A DNA stretch of 64,000 nt from Hydrogenophaga sp. (lineage in GTDB: Bacteria; Pseudomonadota; Gammaproteobacteria; Burkholderiales; Burkholderiaceae_C): NCBI RefSeq assembly GCF_026125785.1, contig NZ_JAHCKL010000007.1:124001-188000 (forward strand), read 5' to 3'. A program made the translations under genes and the position numbers. The notes beneath the pieces are model-generated. The model did not search any database, had not been told where the DNA came from, and saw nothing but the letters and a program-made list of their open reading frames with translations. Shown here piece after piece: positions 45,433 through 53,586 of the stretch (the first letter of the stretch is position 1; the number at the start of each line of letters is the position of its first letter).

Positions 45433-46299
45433 ATGACCCGGATTCCTCCCATCCAGTGCCTGCTCACCTTCGAGGCCCTGGCACGGCTGCGCAGCGTCAC
45501 GCTGACCGGGGAGGAACTCAACGTCACACCCAGCGCGGTCAGCCACCGGGTGCGCCAGCTCGAGCAGATCCTGGGCTCCAAGCTGTTCGGCCGCGCCGAT
45601 TTTTCCCTCACCACCGCTGGCAGCGAGTACCTGGCCCATGTGCGCGAGGGCCTGGCCAGCCTGCAGCGTTTTCCCGGCGAGGGCGCCGCGCCCGGGCGGC
45701 GCAAGCTGCGGCTGGCCGTTACGCCCACCTTCGCGCGCTCCGTGCTGCTGCCTCGCCTCAAGCAGTTCAATGAGGCCTACCCCGAAATCGACCTCACGCT
45801 GCAGGTGAGCATTCCGCTGCTGGACGTGGTGGCCGAAGACGCCGACCTGATGGTGCGCTTTGGCACCGGTCGCTACGCCGACGTGGAGCACCTGTGCCTG
45901 ATGAAGGACGACGTGACGCCACTGGCTTCACCGGCCTTCGCGCGCGAGCAGGGTCCGTTCGAAAGCGCACGGGACCTGGAAGGCGTGCCGCTGCTGCGCA
46001 GCCCGCTGGATCCCTGGCGCACCTGGTTCGCCGCCCACGACCTGGACTGGCCCGAGCCTACGGAAGGCTCGCAGTTCAACGACGTGGGGCTGATGTGCGA
46101 CGGCGCGGCGGCGGGCATGGGTGTGGCCCTGGCGCGCCTCAAGCTGGCCGCGCCCTGGCTGGAGAACGGATCCCTGGTGCCGCTGTACGAGCGGCGTGTA
46201 CCCAGCCCGCACGCCCACTACCTCTGCTGGCGCACCGGCACCATGGACCGTTGGGAGTGCGCGGAATTTGCGGAGTGGCTGCGGCACAGCGTGGGCTGA
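45433..46299 (+). CDS. LysR-family transcriptional regulator (GcvA-like)
   Basis: 288 aa. The N-terminal winged HTH (MTRIPPIQCLLTFEALARLRSVTLTGEELNVTPSAVSHRVRQLEQILGSKLF) is typical of LysR/GcvA; the effector domain covers about 90-285 (LRLAVTPTFARSVLLPRLKQFNEAYPEIDLTLQ). The ATG lies 1-2 nt after the repeat array, and only repeat sequence (GTGGGGGCAAC) occupies the ribosome-binding position. The frame stays open for 139 codons through the repeats, so automated start calls could be wrong. It precedes the sulfonate-type ABC cluster by 120 bp and may regulate it. Confidence 0.9.
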   Translation: MTRIPPIQCLLTFEALARLRSVTLTGEELNVTPSAVSHRVRQLEQILGSKLFGRADFSLTTAGSEYLAHVREGLASLQRFPGEGAAPGRRKLRLAVTPTFARSVLLPRLKQFNEAYPEIDLTLQVSIPLLDVVAEDADLMVRFGTGRYADVEHLCLMKDDVTPLASPAFAREQGPFESARDLEGVPLLRSPLDPWRTWFAAHDLDWPEPTEGSQFNDVGLMCDGAAAGMGVALARLKLAAPWLENGSLVPLYERRVPSPHAHYLCWRTGTMDRWECAEFAEWLRHSVG

Positions 46300-46390
46300 A
46301 CCCGTGCGGCATTGCCGGACCACCTCAGGCGATTTCCGCCTAAGGATATGACGAAACATTGATTCCCTCCGCGTGCGTTGGCGCGAAGAA

Positions 46391-46413
46391 TCCAGGGCTT
46401 TCTTCTCCCTGGA
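46391..46413 (+). promoter_or_regulatory. stem-loop before ABC permease start
   Basis: TCCAGGG (46391-46397) pairs with CCCTGGA (46407-46413), ending 6 nt before the permease ATG and covering the only purine-rich region that could bind the ribosome. It could limit initiation. Upstream AAGGATATGACGAAACATTG contains no identifiable regulator motif. Low confidence for function. Confidence 0.3.
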
Positions 46414-46419
46414 CTTCTC

Positions 46420-47289
46420 ATGAGCGACATCGCTGCACGCTACCCGGCTGCCGCTTCCGGCGACCCGCCTCCCTCACCCCACCAGCCCGCACGCACGGCC
46501 CATCCCGTGCTGCCGAACATCCGTCGCGACGCCTGGCTGCCCTGGATCGTGCCCGCCGCGACGCTGCTGGCTTGGCATCTGCTGTCCATCACGGGAGCCC
46601 TCTCGGCCTCGGTCATGCCGGGGCCCACCCACGTGCTCGCGGCGGCGCTGGAGCTGTGGCGCAACGGCACGCTGTTCAACGACATCCTGGTCAGCCTGCG
46701 CCGCGTCTTCCTGGGCTTCGCGCTCGGGTCCGCGACCGGGCTGGTGCTGGGGTTCATCGTGGGACTGTCCACGCTGGCGCGCGGTCTCCTGGACCGTTCG
46801 ATCCAGATGGTGCGCACCATTCCCCACCTCGCGCTGGTGCCGCTGATGATCCTCTGGTTCGGCATCGGCGAAGAGCCCCGCGTGCTGCTGGTGGCGCTGG
46901 GCACGCTGTTCCCGGTCTACCTCAACACCATGGCCGGCATCCGCAACGTCGACCCCAAGCTGATCGAGCTGGGCCAGTCCTACGGCCTGGGCCGGCGCGA
47001 ACTCATCACCTCCGTGGTGTTGCCGGGCGCGCTGCAGCCGATCCTGGTTGGCGTTCGCTACGCGCTGGGCGTGGCCTGGCTGACCCTGGTGGTGGGTGAA
47101 ACCATCGCCTCGCGCGACGGCATTGGCTACCTGGTGCAGAACGCACGCGAGCTGCTGCGCATCGACATCATCGTGCTGGCCATCCTGCTGTACGCGCTGG
47201 CGGGCTGGCTGGCCGACTTCATCACGCGCAAGATCGAGGCCCGGGTGCTGCGCTGGCACCCGGCCTACCAGCCGGGGCAGGAACGATGA
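46420..47289 (+). CDS. sulfonate/nitrate/taurine-type ABC transporter permease (SsuC-like)
   Basis: 289 aa with a roughly 40-residue Pro-rich cytoplasmic tail, then six predicted helices. The BPD permease EAA-type loop is seen in LIELGQSYGLGRRELITSVVLPGALQPILVGVRYALGVAW, which docks on the ATPase. Closest to SsuC/TauC-like permeases. It starts at ATG 46420 and overlaps the ATPase gene by 4 bp. With the ATPase, binding protein and flavin monooxygenase it forms a sulfur-compound (alkanesulfonate-like) uptake and desulfurisation cluster; the actual substrate is undetermined. Confidence 0.88.
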   Translation: MSDIAARYPAAASGDPPPSPHQPARTAHPVLPNIRRDAWLPWIVPAATLLAWHLLSITGALSASVMPGPTHVLAAALELWRNGTLFNDILVSLRRVFLGFALGSATGLVLGFIVGLSTLARGLLDRSIQMVRTIPHLALVPLMILWFGIGEEPRVLLVALGTLFPVYLNTMAGIRNVDPKLIELGQSYGLGRRELITSVVLPGALQPILVGVRYALGVAWLTLVVGETIASRDGIGYLVQNARELLRIDIIVLAILLYALAGWLADFITRKIEARVLRWHPAYQPGQER

Positions 47290-48002
47290 GCGGCGCGGCG
47301 CTCACGCTGACGCAGGTGTCCCGGTCGTTCGGCGACCGCACCGTGCTGCACGCCATCGACCTGCAGGTTCCTGCTGGCCAGTTCGTCTCCCTCATCGGCG
47401 CCAGCGGCGTGGGCAAGTCCACGCTGCTGCGCCTCCTGGCCAGGCTGGACCAGCCCACCACCGGCCGCATCGAGGTGGGCGACGGCCCCCGGCCCGCCGA
47501 GACGCGCATCATGTTCCAGGAAGACCGCCTGATGCCCTGGCGCACCGTGCTGCGCAACGTGACGCTCGGCCTGAGTGGGCGCGACGACGATGCCCGCAGG
47601 CTGCTGGCCTCGGTGGGCCTGGCGGGGCGCGAAGGCGAGTACCCGCTCGTGCTGTCGGGCGGCCAGCGCCAGCGCGCCGCGCTGGCGCGCGCACTGATTC
47701 ACCAGCCCGAGTTGCTGCTGCTGGACGAGCCTTTCGGCGCGCTCGATGCGATCACCCGCGCCTCCATGCAGTTGCTGCTGCTGCAGTTGCTGGCGGCCCA
47801 GCCGCGCACGGTGGTGCTGGTCACGCACGACGTGGAGGAAGCGCTGCTGCTGTCCGACCGCGTGCTGGTCATGCGCGACGGGCGCATCGCACGCGACCTG
47901 GTGGTCGAGCAACCGCGGCCGCGCCACCGCGGTGACGCCCGGCTCGCGGCCCTGAAGGAGGAACTGCTCGACGACCTGCTGGCCGCCGAAACGCCCAACT
48001 GA
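47286..48002 (+). CDS. ABC transporter ATP-binding protein (SsuB-like)
   Basis: 238 aa. Walker A GASGVGKST, Q-loop in TRIMFQEDRLMPW, signature LSGGQRQRAALARAL, Walker B ELLLLDEPFGALD, and switch His in VLVTHDVEEALLLSD are all complete. The size and RLMPWRTVLRNV segment match nitrate/sulfonate/taurine ATPases. It overlaps the permease by ATGA and is followed after 66 bp by the substrate-binding protein. Energises import of the cluster's sulfur compound. Confidence 0.92.
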   Translation: MSGAALTLTQVSRSFGDRTVLHAIDLQVPAGQFVSLIGASGVGKSTLLRLLARLDQPTTGRIEVGDGPRPAETRIMFQEDRLMPWRTVLRNVTLGLSGRDDDARRLLASVGLAGREGEYPLVLSGGQRQRAALARALIHQPELLLLDEPFGALDAITRASMQLLLLQLLAAQPRTVVLVTHDVEEALLLSDRVLVMRDGRIARDLVVEQPRPRHRGDARLAALKEELLDDLLAAETPN

Positions 48003-48068
48003 CCGCCAGTCGCCCTCCCTATCTCATCCTGTTTTCTTTCTCTCTCTTCTCTGCCCAAAGGACACCTC

Positions 48069-49130
48069 ATGTCGACACGCGAACCCCTGCTCATCAACCG
48101 CCGCCGCGCCCTCCAGACGGGCGCGGGCCTGGCCCTGGCCGGCACCGGCCTGCCGACGCTGGCGCAAACCGGTGCGCTGCCCCAACTGACGGTGGCCATC
48201 ATCGGCGACGGCCGCACCGGCATCTGGGCCACGCTGCGCGCTGGCGAAAACAGCCAGCGCGTGGAATCCCGGCTGGGCACCAAAGTGGCGTTCCAGCCCG
48301 GCTTCACGGCTTCGCTGCCGGTGATGGAGGCGATCAAGGCGGCCGGCGTGGACTTCACTTTCGCCACCGCCACCGCGGTGGTCAACGCTGCTGGCGCCGG
48401 CGTGCCCATCGTGCCGCTGGCCGCCTTCCCGCTGCCCGGCAACACCGTGGATCTCCTGGTCAAGGCGGATTCGCACATCCGGTCCGCCGCCGACCTCAAG
48501 GGCAAACGCATCGCCCACCAGAACGGCACCACCGGCACCTACAGCCTCATCAAGTACCTGGAGAGCGGCGGCCTGCGCCTGTCTGATGTGCAGGCCGTGA
48601 GCCTGTCCGGCGCCGATGCGTACACCGCCTTCGCCCAGGGCAGCGTGGACGCATGGATCCATTGGCAGCACGCCGCCTCGCTGGCCCAGGCCCGCCTGGG
48701 GGACCGGGTGCGCACCCTGCCCAACGTCAAGACCTACGACTACGCCTTCTACGTCGCCCGGGCCGACGTCGCCGAGAAGCACCCGCAGACGGTGGCTCGC
48801 CTGGTGCGGGTCATCCGCGACACGCAGGCGGCCATCAACAAGGACCCGGCCGGCACCGTGGCGCTGTGGGCCTCGCAGGGCGGCTTCGCGCCCGACAGCC
48901 TGGAACGCAAGGTGTTCGAGAAGCTGATCGCCGACCGGCGTTTGTCCGAGTCGACGGCCACCGGCCTCAAACCCGTGGACGAAGCCGCCGCGGCTTCCAC
49001 CCAGGATCTGGCCGACAACTTCAACGCCCTGGGCGTGCTGCCGCGCCGCATCGACGTGCGCAGCTTTCTCCTGGACAGCCGTTTCGACGCCATCAAGCGC
49101 GTGGTGGCCAACGAACTCGCGCAGGCATGA
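48069..49130 (+). CDS. ABC substrate-binding protein, aliphatic-sulfonate type
   Basis: 353 aa periplasmic binding protein. The N-terminus has a Tat-like RRR signal (NRRRALQTGAGLALAGTGLPTLA). The mature part is SsuA/TauA-like (LTVAIIGDGRTGIWATLRAGEN; FPLPGNTVDLLVKADSHIRSAADLKGKRIAHQNGTTGTYSLIKYLES; GSVDAWIHWQHAASLAQ). Mutual spacing with the permease and ATPase supports one operon. Its stop overlaps the start of the downstream monooxygenase reading frame (ATGA). Confidence 0.9.
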   Translation: MSTREPLLINRRRALQTGAGLALAGTGLPTLAQTGALPQLTVAIIGDGRTGIWATLRAGENSQRVESRLGTKVAFQPGFTASLPVMEAIKAAGVDFTFATATAVVNAAGAGVPIVPLAAFPLPGNTVDLLVKADSHIRSAADLKGKRIAHQNGTTGTYSLIKYLESGGLRLSDVQAVSLSGADAYTAFAQGSVDAWIHWQHAASLAQARLGDRVRTLPNVKTYDYAFYVARADVAEKHPQTVARLVRVIRDTQAAINKDPAGTVALWASQGGFAPDSLERKVFEKLIADRRLSESTATGLKPVDEAAAASTQDLADNFNALGVLPRRIDVRSFLLDSRFDAIKRVVANELAQA

Positions 49131-50512
49131 CCATGACACACGCCAACACCTCGGGCCAGATGCACCTGGCCGCTTTCATCACCGCCGGCCCCGGCCGCCC
49201 GGGCGGCTGGCGCTACCCGGCCTCCGAGTCGCGCTGGCTGGACCTCGACTAATACAAGAGCATTGCCCGCACGCTGGAGCAGGGGCTGTTCGACATGGCC
49301 TTCTTCGCCGACATCCTGGCCGTGCCCGACCGCTTCCAGAACAGCAACGACAGCCAGTTGCGCTACGGCGCACTGGGCTCCCTGCGGCTGGACCCCGTCG
49401 TGGTGCTCACCGCCATGGCCGCGGTCACGCAGCACCTGGGCTTGACCTCGACTCGCTCCACGAGCCACTACCAGCCCTTCGAGGTCGCGCGCTCCTTGGC
49501 CACGCTCGACCACCTGAGCGCAGGGCGCGCCGGGTGGAACGTGGTCACCTCGTTCCAGGACGCCGAGTCCCGCAATTTCTCGCGCCGCGAGCAGATTCCG
49601 CGCGAGAAACGCTACGACCGCGCCGATGAGTTTCTCGAGGTCGTGCACCAGCTCTGGGACAGCTGGGAGGATGACGCCCTGCGTTTCGACCGTGCGGCGC
49701 CCTTGTTCGCCGAACCGGCCAAGGTGCACCACATCGACCACGAAGGCGAGTGGTTCAGCGTGCGCGGCCCGCTGAACGTGCCGCGTCCACCGCAGGGCTA
49801 CCCCGTCATCGTGCAGGCGGGCGCCTCGGACCGGGGACGCGACTTCGCCGCCCAGTGGGCCGATGTGATCTTCGTCAGCCACGACTCGCTCGAAAGCGCC
49901 AAGGACTTCTACAGCGAGATGAAGGCACGCGTGCGTAAGAAGGGGCGGGATCCGGCCAGCCTGAAGATCCTGCCGGCGGCCACCCCGCTGGTGGGCGAGA
50001 CGCAGGCACTGGCCGAAGAGAAGAACCGCCTGCTGCAAAGCCTGATCGACCCTGTGGCCGGCCTGTCCACCTTGTCGTACCACCTCGACGTGGACCTGGG
50101 GCAGTACCCCCTGGACTCGGCGCTGCCGGACATCAACGTGCCCGGCGTGAAAGGGCACTACGACGAGGTGCGCGAAGCCACCGACCGCGACAAGCTCACC
50201 TTGCGTGAACTGGGCCGGCGCTATGGCAGCCGCTACGAAGGTGACCTGGTGGGCACGCCGGAGCATGTGGCCGACGGGCTGGAGCGCTGGTTCCGCGAGG
50301 GCGCGGCCGACGGCTTCATGATCGCCGCGCCCTACCAGCCCGGTGGGTTCGAGGAATTCGTCCGCCTGGTCGTGCCCGAGCTGCAGAAGCGCGGCCTCTT
50401 CCGCACCGCATACAGCGGGCAGAGCCTGCGCGACCACCTGGGCCTGGAGCGCCCCGCCCACGGTGCCTGGCGCGAACGGGCCACGCCCCGCGTCGACCGG
50501 AAAGCCGCATGA
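49127..50512 (+). pseudogene. LLM-class FMN-dependent monooxygenase (NtaA/DmoA/SnaA type), interrupted by in-frame TAA
   Basis: The intact frame would encode about 460 aa of a flavin-dependent monooxygenase that cleaves C-S or related bonds. Codon 42 (49250-49252) is TAA, inside the conserved block read as SRWLDLD-stop-YKSIARTLEQGLFD; family members have an aromatic/polar residue here, so a single TAC-to-TAA-type change is the simplest cause. The frame resumes without shift and continues to 50512 with all expected motifs (NVVTSFQDAESRNF, PVIVQAGASDRGRDFAA, DVIFVSHDSLESAK, VGTPEHVADGLERWFREGAADGF). Restart at ATG 49295 would lose the first barrel strand. A nonsense mutation is more likely than an error, but reads should be checked. 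Confidence 0.9.
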
Positions 50513-51009
50513 GCACCCGCCCAACTACCCCGAAAACGGCGCGCGCCACCACCCGCCAGGGCACAGCAATCAAGACCGGCCGCGCGGCGAAAGCGCCAGG
50601 CGAAATCGTCGGCATCCAGGCCGGCACCACCGCGCTGACCGGTCGCTTCATCGTCAGCGCGGGCACGAACCCCTTTGTCTCCGACACACGGGTCAGCGCC
50701 GGCGGGCCGGGCGAGGCGGTGCAGGCGGGCCAGTTGCTGCTGGCCAGCCTGGCCTCGTGCGGGCTGGGCCTGATCCAGGGCCGCGCCGCGGAACTGGGCC
50801 TGCCCCTGGGCAACGCGGTGGTGGAAGCCGCGTTCCAGCGGCATGCGACGGACAAGACCCGCTACGCCTGGATCCGCCTCGCCTTCCGACTCGAAGGCGT
50901 GACGGCCAGCCAAGCCCGCAAGCTGCTCGCGCACTTCACCGGCCACTGCCCGATCTACAACACGCTGCGGCGCGGCGGCACCGTGCAGGCCTCTGCCGAA
51001 CCCGCCTGA
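50509..51009 (+). CDS. OsmC/Ohr-family protein
   Basis: 166 aa. A basic N-terminal tail (about 30 residues) precedes the OsmC fold: NPFVSDTRVSAGGPGEAVQAGQLLLASLASCGLGLIQG and the second cysteine region LLAHFTGHCPIYNTLRRGG; the paired redox cysteines of OsmC/Ohr proteins are present. Such proteins reduce organic peroxides and are commonly found in sulfonate clusters of Burkholderiales. The ATG overlaps the monooxygenase stop, so its translation may be reduced if the upstream nonsense codon causes early termination. It ends the sulfur operon. Confidence 0.85.
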   Translation: MSTRPTTPKTARATTRQGTAIKTGRAAKAPGEIVGIQAGTTALTGRFIVSAGTNPFVSDTRVSAGGPGEAVQAGQLLLASLASCGLGLIQGRAAELGLPLGNAVVEAAFQRHATDKTRYAWIRLAFRLEGVTASQARKLLAHFTGHCPIYNTLRRGGTVQASAEPA

Positions 51010-51114
51010 GGGCAGCGACACCCCGCCACAGCGTGGGCCGATTCCAACAGCCCCGCAAAAAGCACGAACAAAGCGTTACATTCTTCGACACCCCGTACCG
51101 GAGGGGGGTAAGAA

Positions 51115-51678
51115 ATGACGCGATTGTGGCGATGGCTGCCCTGGGTGGCCCTGGTGATGCTGAGCGGCTGCGCGGCCACGGGCCCGCGCTTCGCCGAGGT
51201 GCAGGGCGGGTTCCCGGACCTGCGGCCCGGCTACGGGCGACTGCTGGTGTACCGCACCGGCATCGTCGGTGCCGCCGTGCAGCCCGACGTGCGGCTCAAC
51301 GGCGAAGTGGTGGGCAAGTCTCTGCCCGACGGCTTCTTCTTCGTGGACCGGGCCGCCGGACGCTACCGCGTCTCGATGCGCACCGAAGTGGAAACGGCGC
51401 TGGACGTGGAGCTGAGCGACGGCGCCACGGTCTATGTGCAATCGGGCATCACGCTCGGGCTGTTCGTCGGCCAGCCCCGGCTGACGCTGGAGACCGCCGG
51501 TTCGGCGCTGCCCCAGCTCGGCGGGCTGGCCTACACCGGGTCCGTGCCGCTGGTCCCCGGCCGTTCGGTTCCTCGCGCCAACGATGCCACGCCCACCGGC
51601 CCCAGCCCGGCCCCGCGCGCCACGCCCACCGGGGTGACGCTGGACGACCTCGGCGGGCTGATGCGCCCCGCCCGCTGA
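51115..51678 (+). CDS. DUF2846-type lipoprotein
   Basis: 187 aa. Lipoprotein signal with lipobox LSGC (Cys about residue 19) and a beta-rich DUF2846-like domain (GRLLVYRTGIVGAAVQPDVRLNGEVVGKSLPDGFFFVDRAAGRYRV), then a Pro/Thr-rich tail. Function unknown; probably outer-membrane anchored. A strong GGAGGGGGG site precedes the ATG, and a TACATT -10-like box lies about 38 bp upstream. The following protease starts 11 bp after the stop, so an envelope operon is likely. Confidence 0.8.
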   Translation: MTRLWRWLPWVALVMLSGCAATGPRFAEVQGGFPDLRPGYGRLLVYRTGIVGAAVQPDVRLNGEVVGKSLPDGFFFVDRAAGRYRVSMRTEVETALDVELSDGATVYVQSGITLGLFVGQPRLTLETAGSALPQLGGLAYTGSVPLVPGRSVPRANDATPTGPSPAPRATPTGVTLDDLGGLMRPAR

Positions 51679-51689
51679 AAGGAATGCCC

Positions 51690-52955
51690 ATGCTTCGCAC
51701 CTTGCCCGCCGCTGGCGGCCTCGTCTGCCTCCTGGCCAGCCAGGCGGCTCTCGCCCAGACGGCCGGAGCCGCTGCGCTCGCACCCGAGGTGCTCTTCGAG
51801 CGCGTCGCCCCCAGCATCTGGGTGGTGCGCACCTACGACGACGCTGGCCGCCCGGTGGCCAGCGGCAGCGCGGTGGTGATCGGGCCCGGCAGCCTGGTCA
51901 CCAACTGCCACGTGCTCACGCGGTCGAAGAAAGTGGCGGTGGCGCGCGAGAACGTGACCTACGGCGCCACGCTCGAACACCCCGATGCCGAACGCGACCT
52001 GTGCCAGCTCAAGGTGGCCAACTTCAACGCCCCGGCCGTGACCGTGGCACCGGCGGACAGCCTCAAGGTCGGCTCGCGCGTCTACGCCATCGGCAATCCG
52101 CGTGGCCTGGAGACCACCATCAGCGACGGCCTGCTCTCGGGCATACGCCGCAGCGAGAACAACGACTTCACCGCGCTGCAGATCACCGTGCCCATCTCGG
52201 CCGGCTCCAGCGGAGGCGGCCTGTTCGACGCCCAGGGTCGCCTGATCGGCATCACGACCTTCTACATCAAGGAAGGCCAGAACCTGAACTTCGCCTTGCC
52301 GGCGTCCTGGATCGCCGAGGTGCCGGAGCGGGCACAGGCAGCGGTCGCCAAGCACCGCGAACGCCATGCGGCCAGTACCGTGGTAACGGCCGCGGCAGCT
52401 CCCACGGCCACCGGAGACAGGGTCTTCGAGTACGCCCTGCGCGACCGCAACACCGGTGTCTCGCAACCGGTGGTGTACCGGCTGGACCGCATCGACGGCG
52501 ACAACCGCATCTACAACCAGGGCAGCCGCGTGGAGAACGCCAATGGCGAGATCATCAAGCGCGGCGCCCCGATCGGCGGCGAATACGACATGGCCATGCC
52601 ACCGGGCGGCTGGGTCAGCCGCCCACCGGAGCGAGGTGCCACCTGGCAACTGCGCTACGAGCAGACCGGGCAGGAAATGCGCCTGATCCGCATGGACCTG
52701 ACCGCGAGGGTCCTGGACGAGTCCACCCTGCGGATAGGCAACCGCGATGTGTCGGTGGTGCGCGTGAACTTCACCGGGCACACCTACCGCGGCTTCAGCT
52801 ACCTGATGTCGTCCGGCAAGTACGAGGCCAACGCCTGGTACGCGCCCGAACTCGGGCGCGTGGTGCGCTTCGACGCCCGCTCGCGCGGCGGCAACGGATC
52901 GACCTACTTCATGGTCGACGAGAGCCTGGACCTGGTCGGCATCCGCGCCGAGTGA
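51690..52955 (+). CDS. trypsin-like serine protease (S1C/HtrA-like catalytic domain)
   Basis: 421 aa with a signal peptide (AAGGLVCLLASQAALAQ). The catalytic triad motifs are visible: NCHVL (His), DAERDLCQLKV (Asp), PISAGSSGGGLFD (Ser). The C-terminal roughly 180 residues are not a recognised PDZ; they form a beta-rich domain (YALRDRNTGVSQPVVYRLDRIDGDNRIYNQG; WQLRYEQTGQEMRLIRMDLTARVLDES). Likely periplasmic. The second of two ATGs (51690) is chosen because AAAGGA is correctly spaced for it; the ATG at 51684 is too close. It probably acts with the preceding lipoprotein. Confidence 0.87.
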   Translation: MLRTLPAAGGLVCLLASQAALAQTAGAAALAPEVLFERVAPSIWVVRTYDDAGRPVASGSAVVIGPGSLVTNCHVLTRSKKVAVARENVTYGATLEHPDAERDLCQLKVANFNAPAVTVAPADSLKVGSRVYAIGNPRGLETTISDGLLSGIRRSENNDFTALQITVPISAGSSGGGLFDAQGRLIGITTFYIKEGQNLNFALPASWIAEVPERAQAAVAKHRERHAASTVVTAAAAPTATGDRVFEYALRDRNTGVSQPVVYRLDRIDGDNRIYNQGSRVENANGEIIKRGAPIGGEYDMAMPPGGWVSRPPERGATWQLRYEQTGQEMRLIRMDLTARVLDESTLRIGNRDVSVVRVNFTGHTYRGFSYLMSSGKYEANAWYAPELGRVVRFDARSRGGNGSTYFMVDESLDLVGIRAE

Positions 52956-52973
52956 GGGCGCCGCGCGCCCTCA
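52953..52973. terminator. hairpin at convergent protease/hsp20 junction
   Basis: A perfect 9-bp stem (TGAGGGCGC with GCGCCCTCA, 3-nt loop) starts on the protease TGA itself, in the 24-bp gap before the hsp20 stop. There is no T-tract on either strand, so it may be a Rho-assisted or mRNA-stabilising element. Confidence 0.5.
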
Positions 52974-52979
52974 CGCCAT

Positions 52980-53402
52980 TCACTCGATCACCAGGCGCTG
53001 GCCGGCCGACACGGCCTTCTTCGGCAGCGTCAGGTGCAGGACCCCGTTCTCGTACCTGGCTCGCGCGGCGCTGTTGTCGATGTCCTGCGGAAGCTGGAAG
53101 CTGCGGGTGACGGCACCGTAGAAGCGCTCGCTGCGCAGCACCTTCTCGCCCTCGGTCTGGCGGTCCTGCTGGCGCACCTCGGCGCGCAGCGTAACCACGT
53201 CACCGTCGATGGTCACATGGATGTCGTCGCGAGACACGCCAGGCACTTCGGCGTCCACAGCATAGGCTTCCGGGGTTTCCTTGACGTCGATGCGGATCTG
53301 CTGGGGAAGCGCGTCGCCGTGCAGCGGCTTGACATAGAAACCGGGCGCGACGTCCTTGAAGAAATCGTCGAGGAAACCACGGCGGGCGATCAGACTGTTC
53401 AT
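52980..53402 (-). CDS. Hsp20/alpha-crystallin small heat-shock protein
   Basis: 140 aa. The alpha-crystallin domain (about residues 40-135) contains IRIDVKETPEAYAVDAEVPGVSRDDIHVTIDGDVVTLRAEV and the C-terminal strand ARYENGVLHLTLPKKAV; an IXI-like tail (RLVIE) is present. ATP-independent holdase that binds unfolded proteins. The start ATG has AAGGAG 8 nt upstream; a longer in-frame start at 53492 would read through the heat-shock promoter-like region. A sigma-32-like promoter is visible about 60-90 bp upstream. Convergent with the protease gene. Confidence 0.94.
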   Translation of the reverse strand: MNSLIARRGFLDDFFKDVAPGFYVKPLHGDALPQQIRIDVKETPEAYAVDAEVPGVSRDDIHVTIDGDVVTLRAEVRQQDRQTEGEKVLRSERFYGAVTRSFQLPQDIDNSAARARYENGVLHLTLPKKAVSAGQRLVIE

Positions 53403-53466
53403 GGTGATGACTCCTTGGCTGGTGGGTAACAACGGCGCCGGTGGCGCCTCTCTCTGTGCACCGAAG

Positions 53467-53493
53467 CTGAAGGTCGGTGGCGGCGATTTCAAG
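53467..53493 (-). promoter_or_regulatory. candidate sigma-32 (heat-shock) promoter of hsp20
   Basis: On the minus strand CTTGAAA (53487-53493) equals the sigma-32 -35 core, and CCTTCAG (53467-53473) follows after 13 bp as a weak -10. Predicted start near 53460, leaving a roughly 57-nt leader that contains GGCGCC-rich hairpins but no recognised thermometer. Confidence 0.55.
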
Positions 53494-53586
53494 AGGTCGC
53501 CGACCGGTGGCGAACGCCGGCATCACAAAGCGCTGCAAGATTCTTCATGCACGGACCACGGGCCCTGGCCTACACTGATTCCGACC

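Noticed and set aside
45011-45436. Long frames with 28-residue repeats (GPPQGGVSPLG-type) read through the tandem array on both strands
   Set aside because: They follow from an 84-bp unit divisible by three that is almost free of stop codons; no start signals or family similarity, and several overlapping frames are open at once.
49250-49252. Recoding of the TAA as selenocysteine or pyrrolysine, or a programmed frameshift
   Set aside because: Those recode TGA and TAG, not TAA, and the frame does not change across the site.
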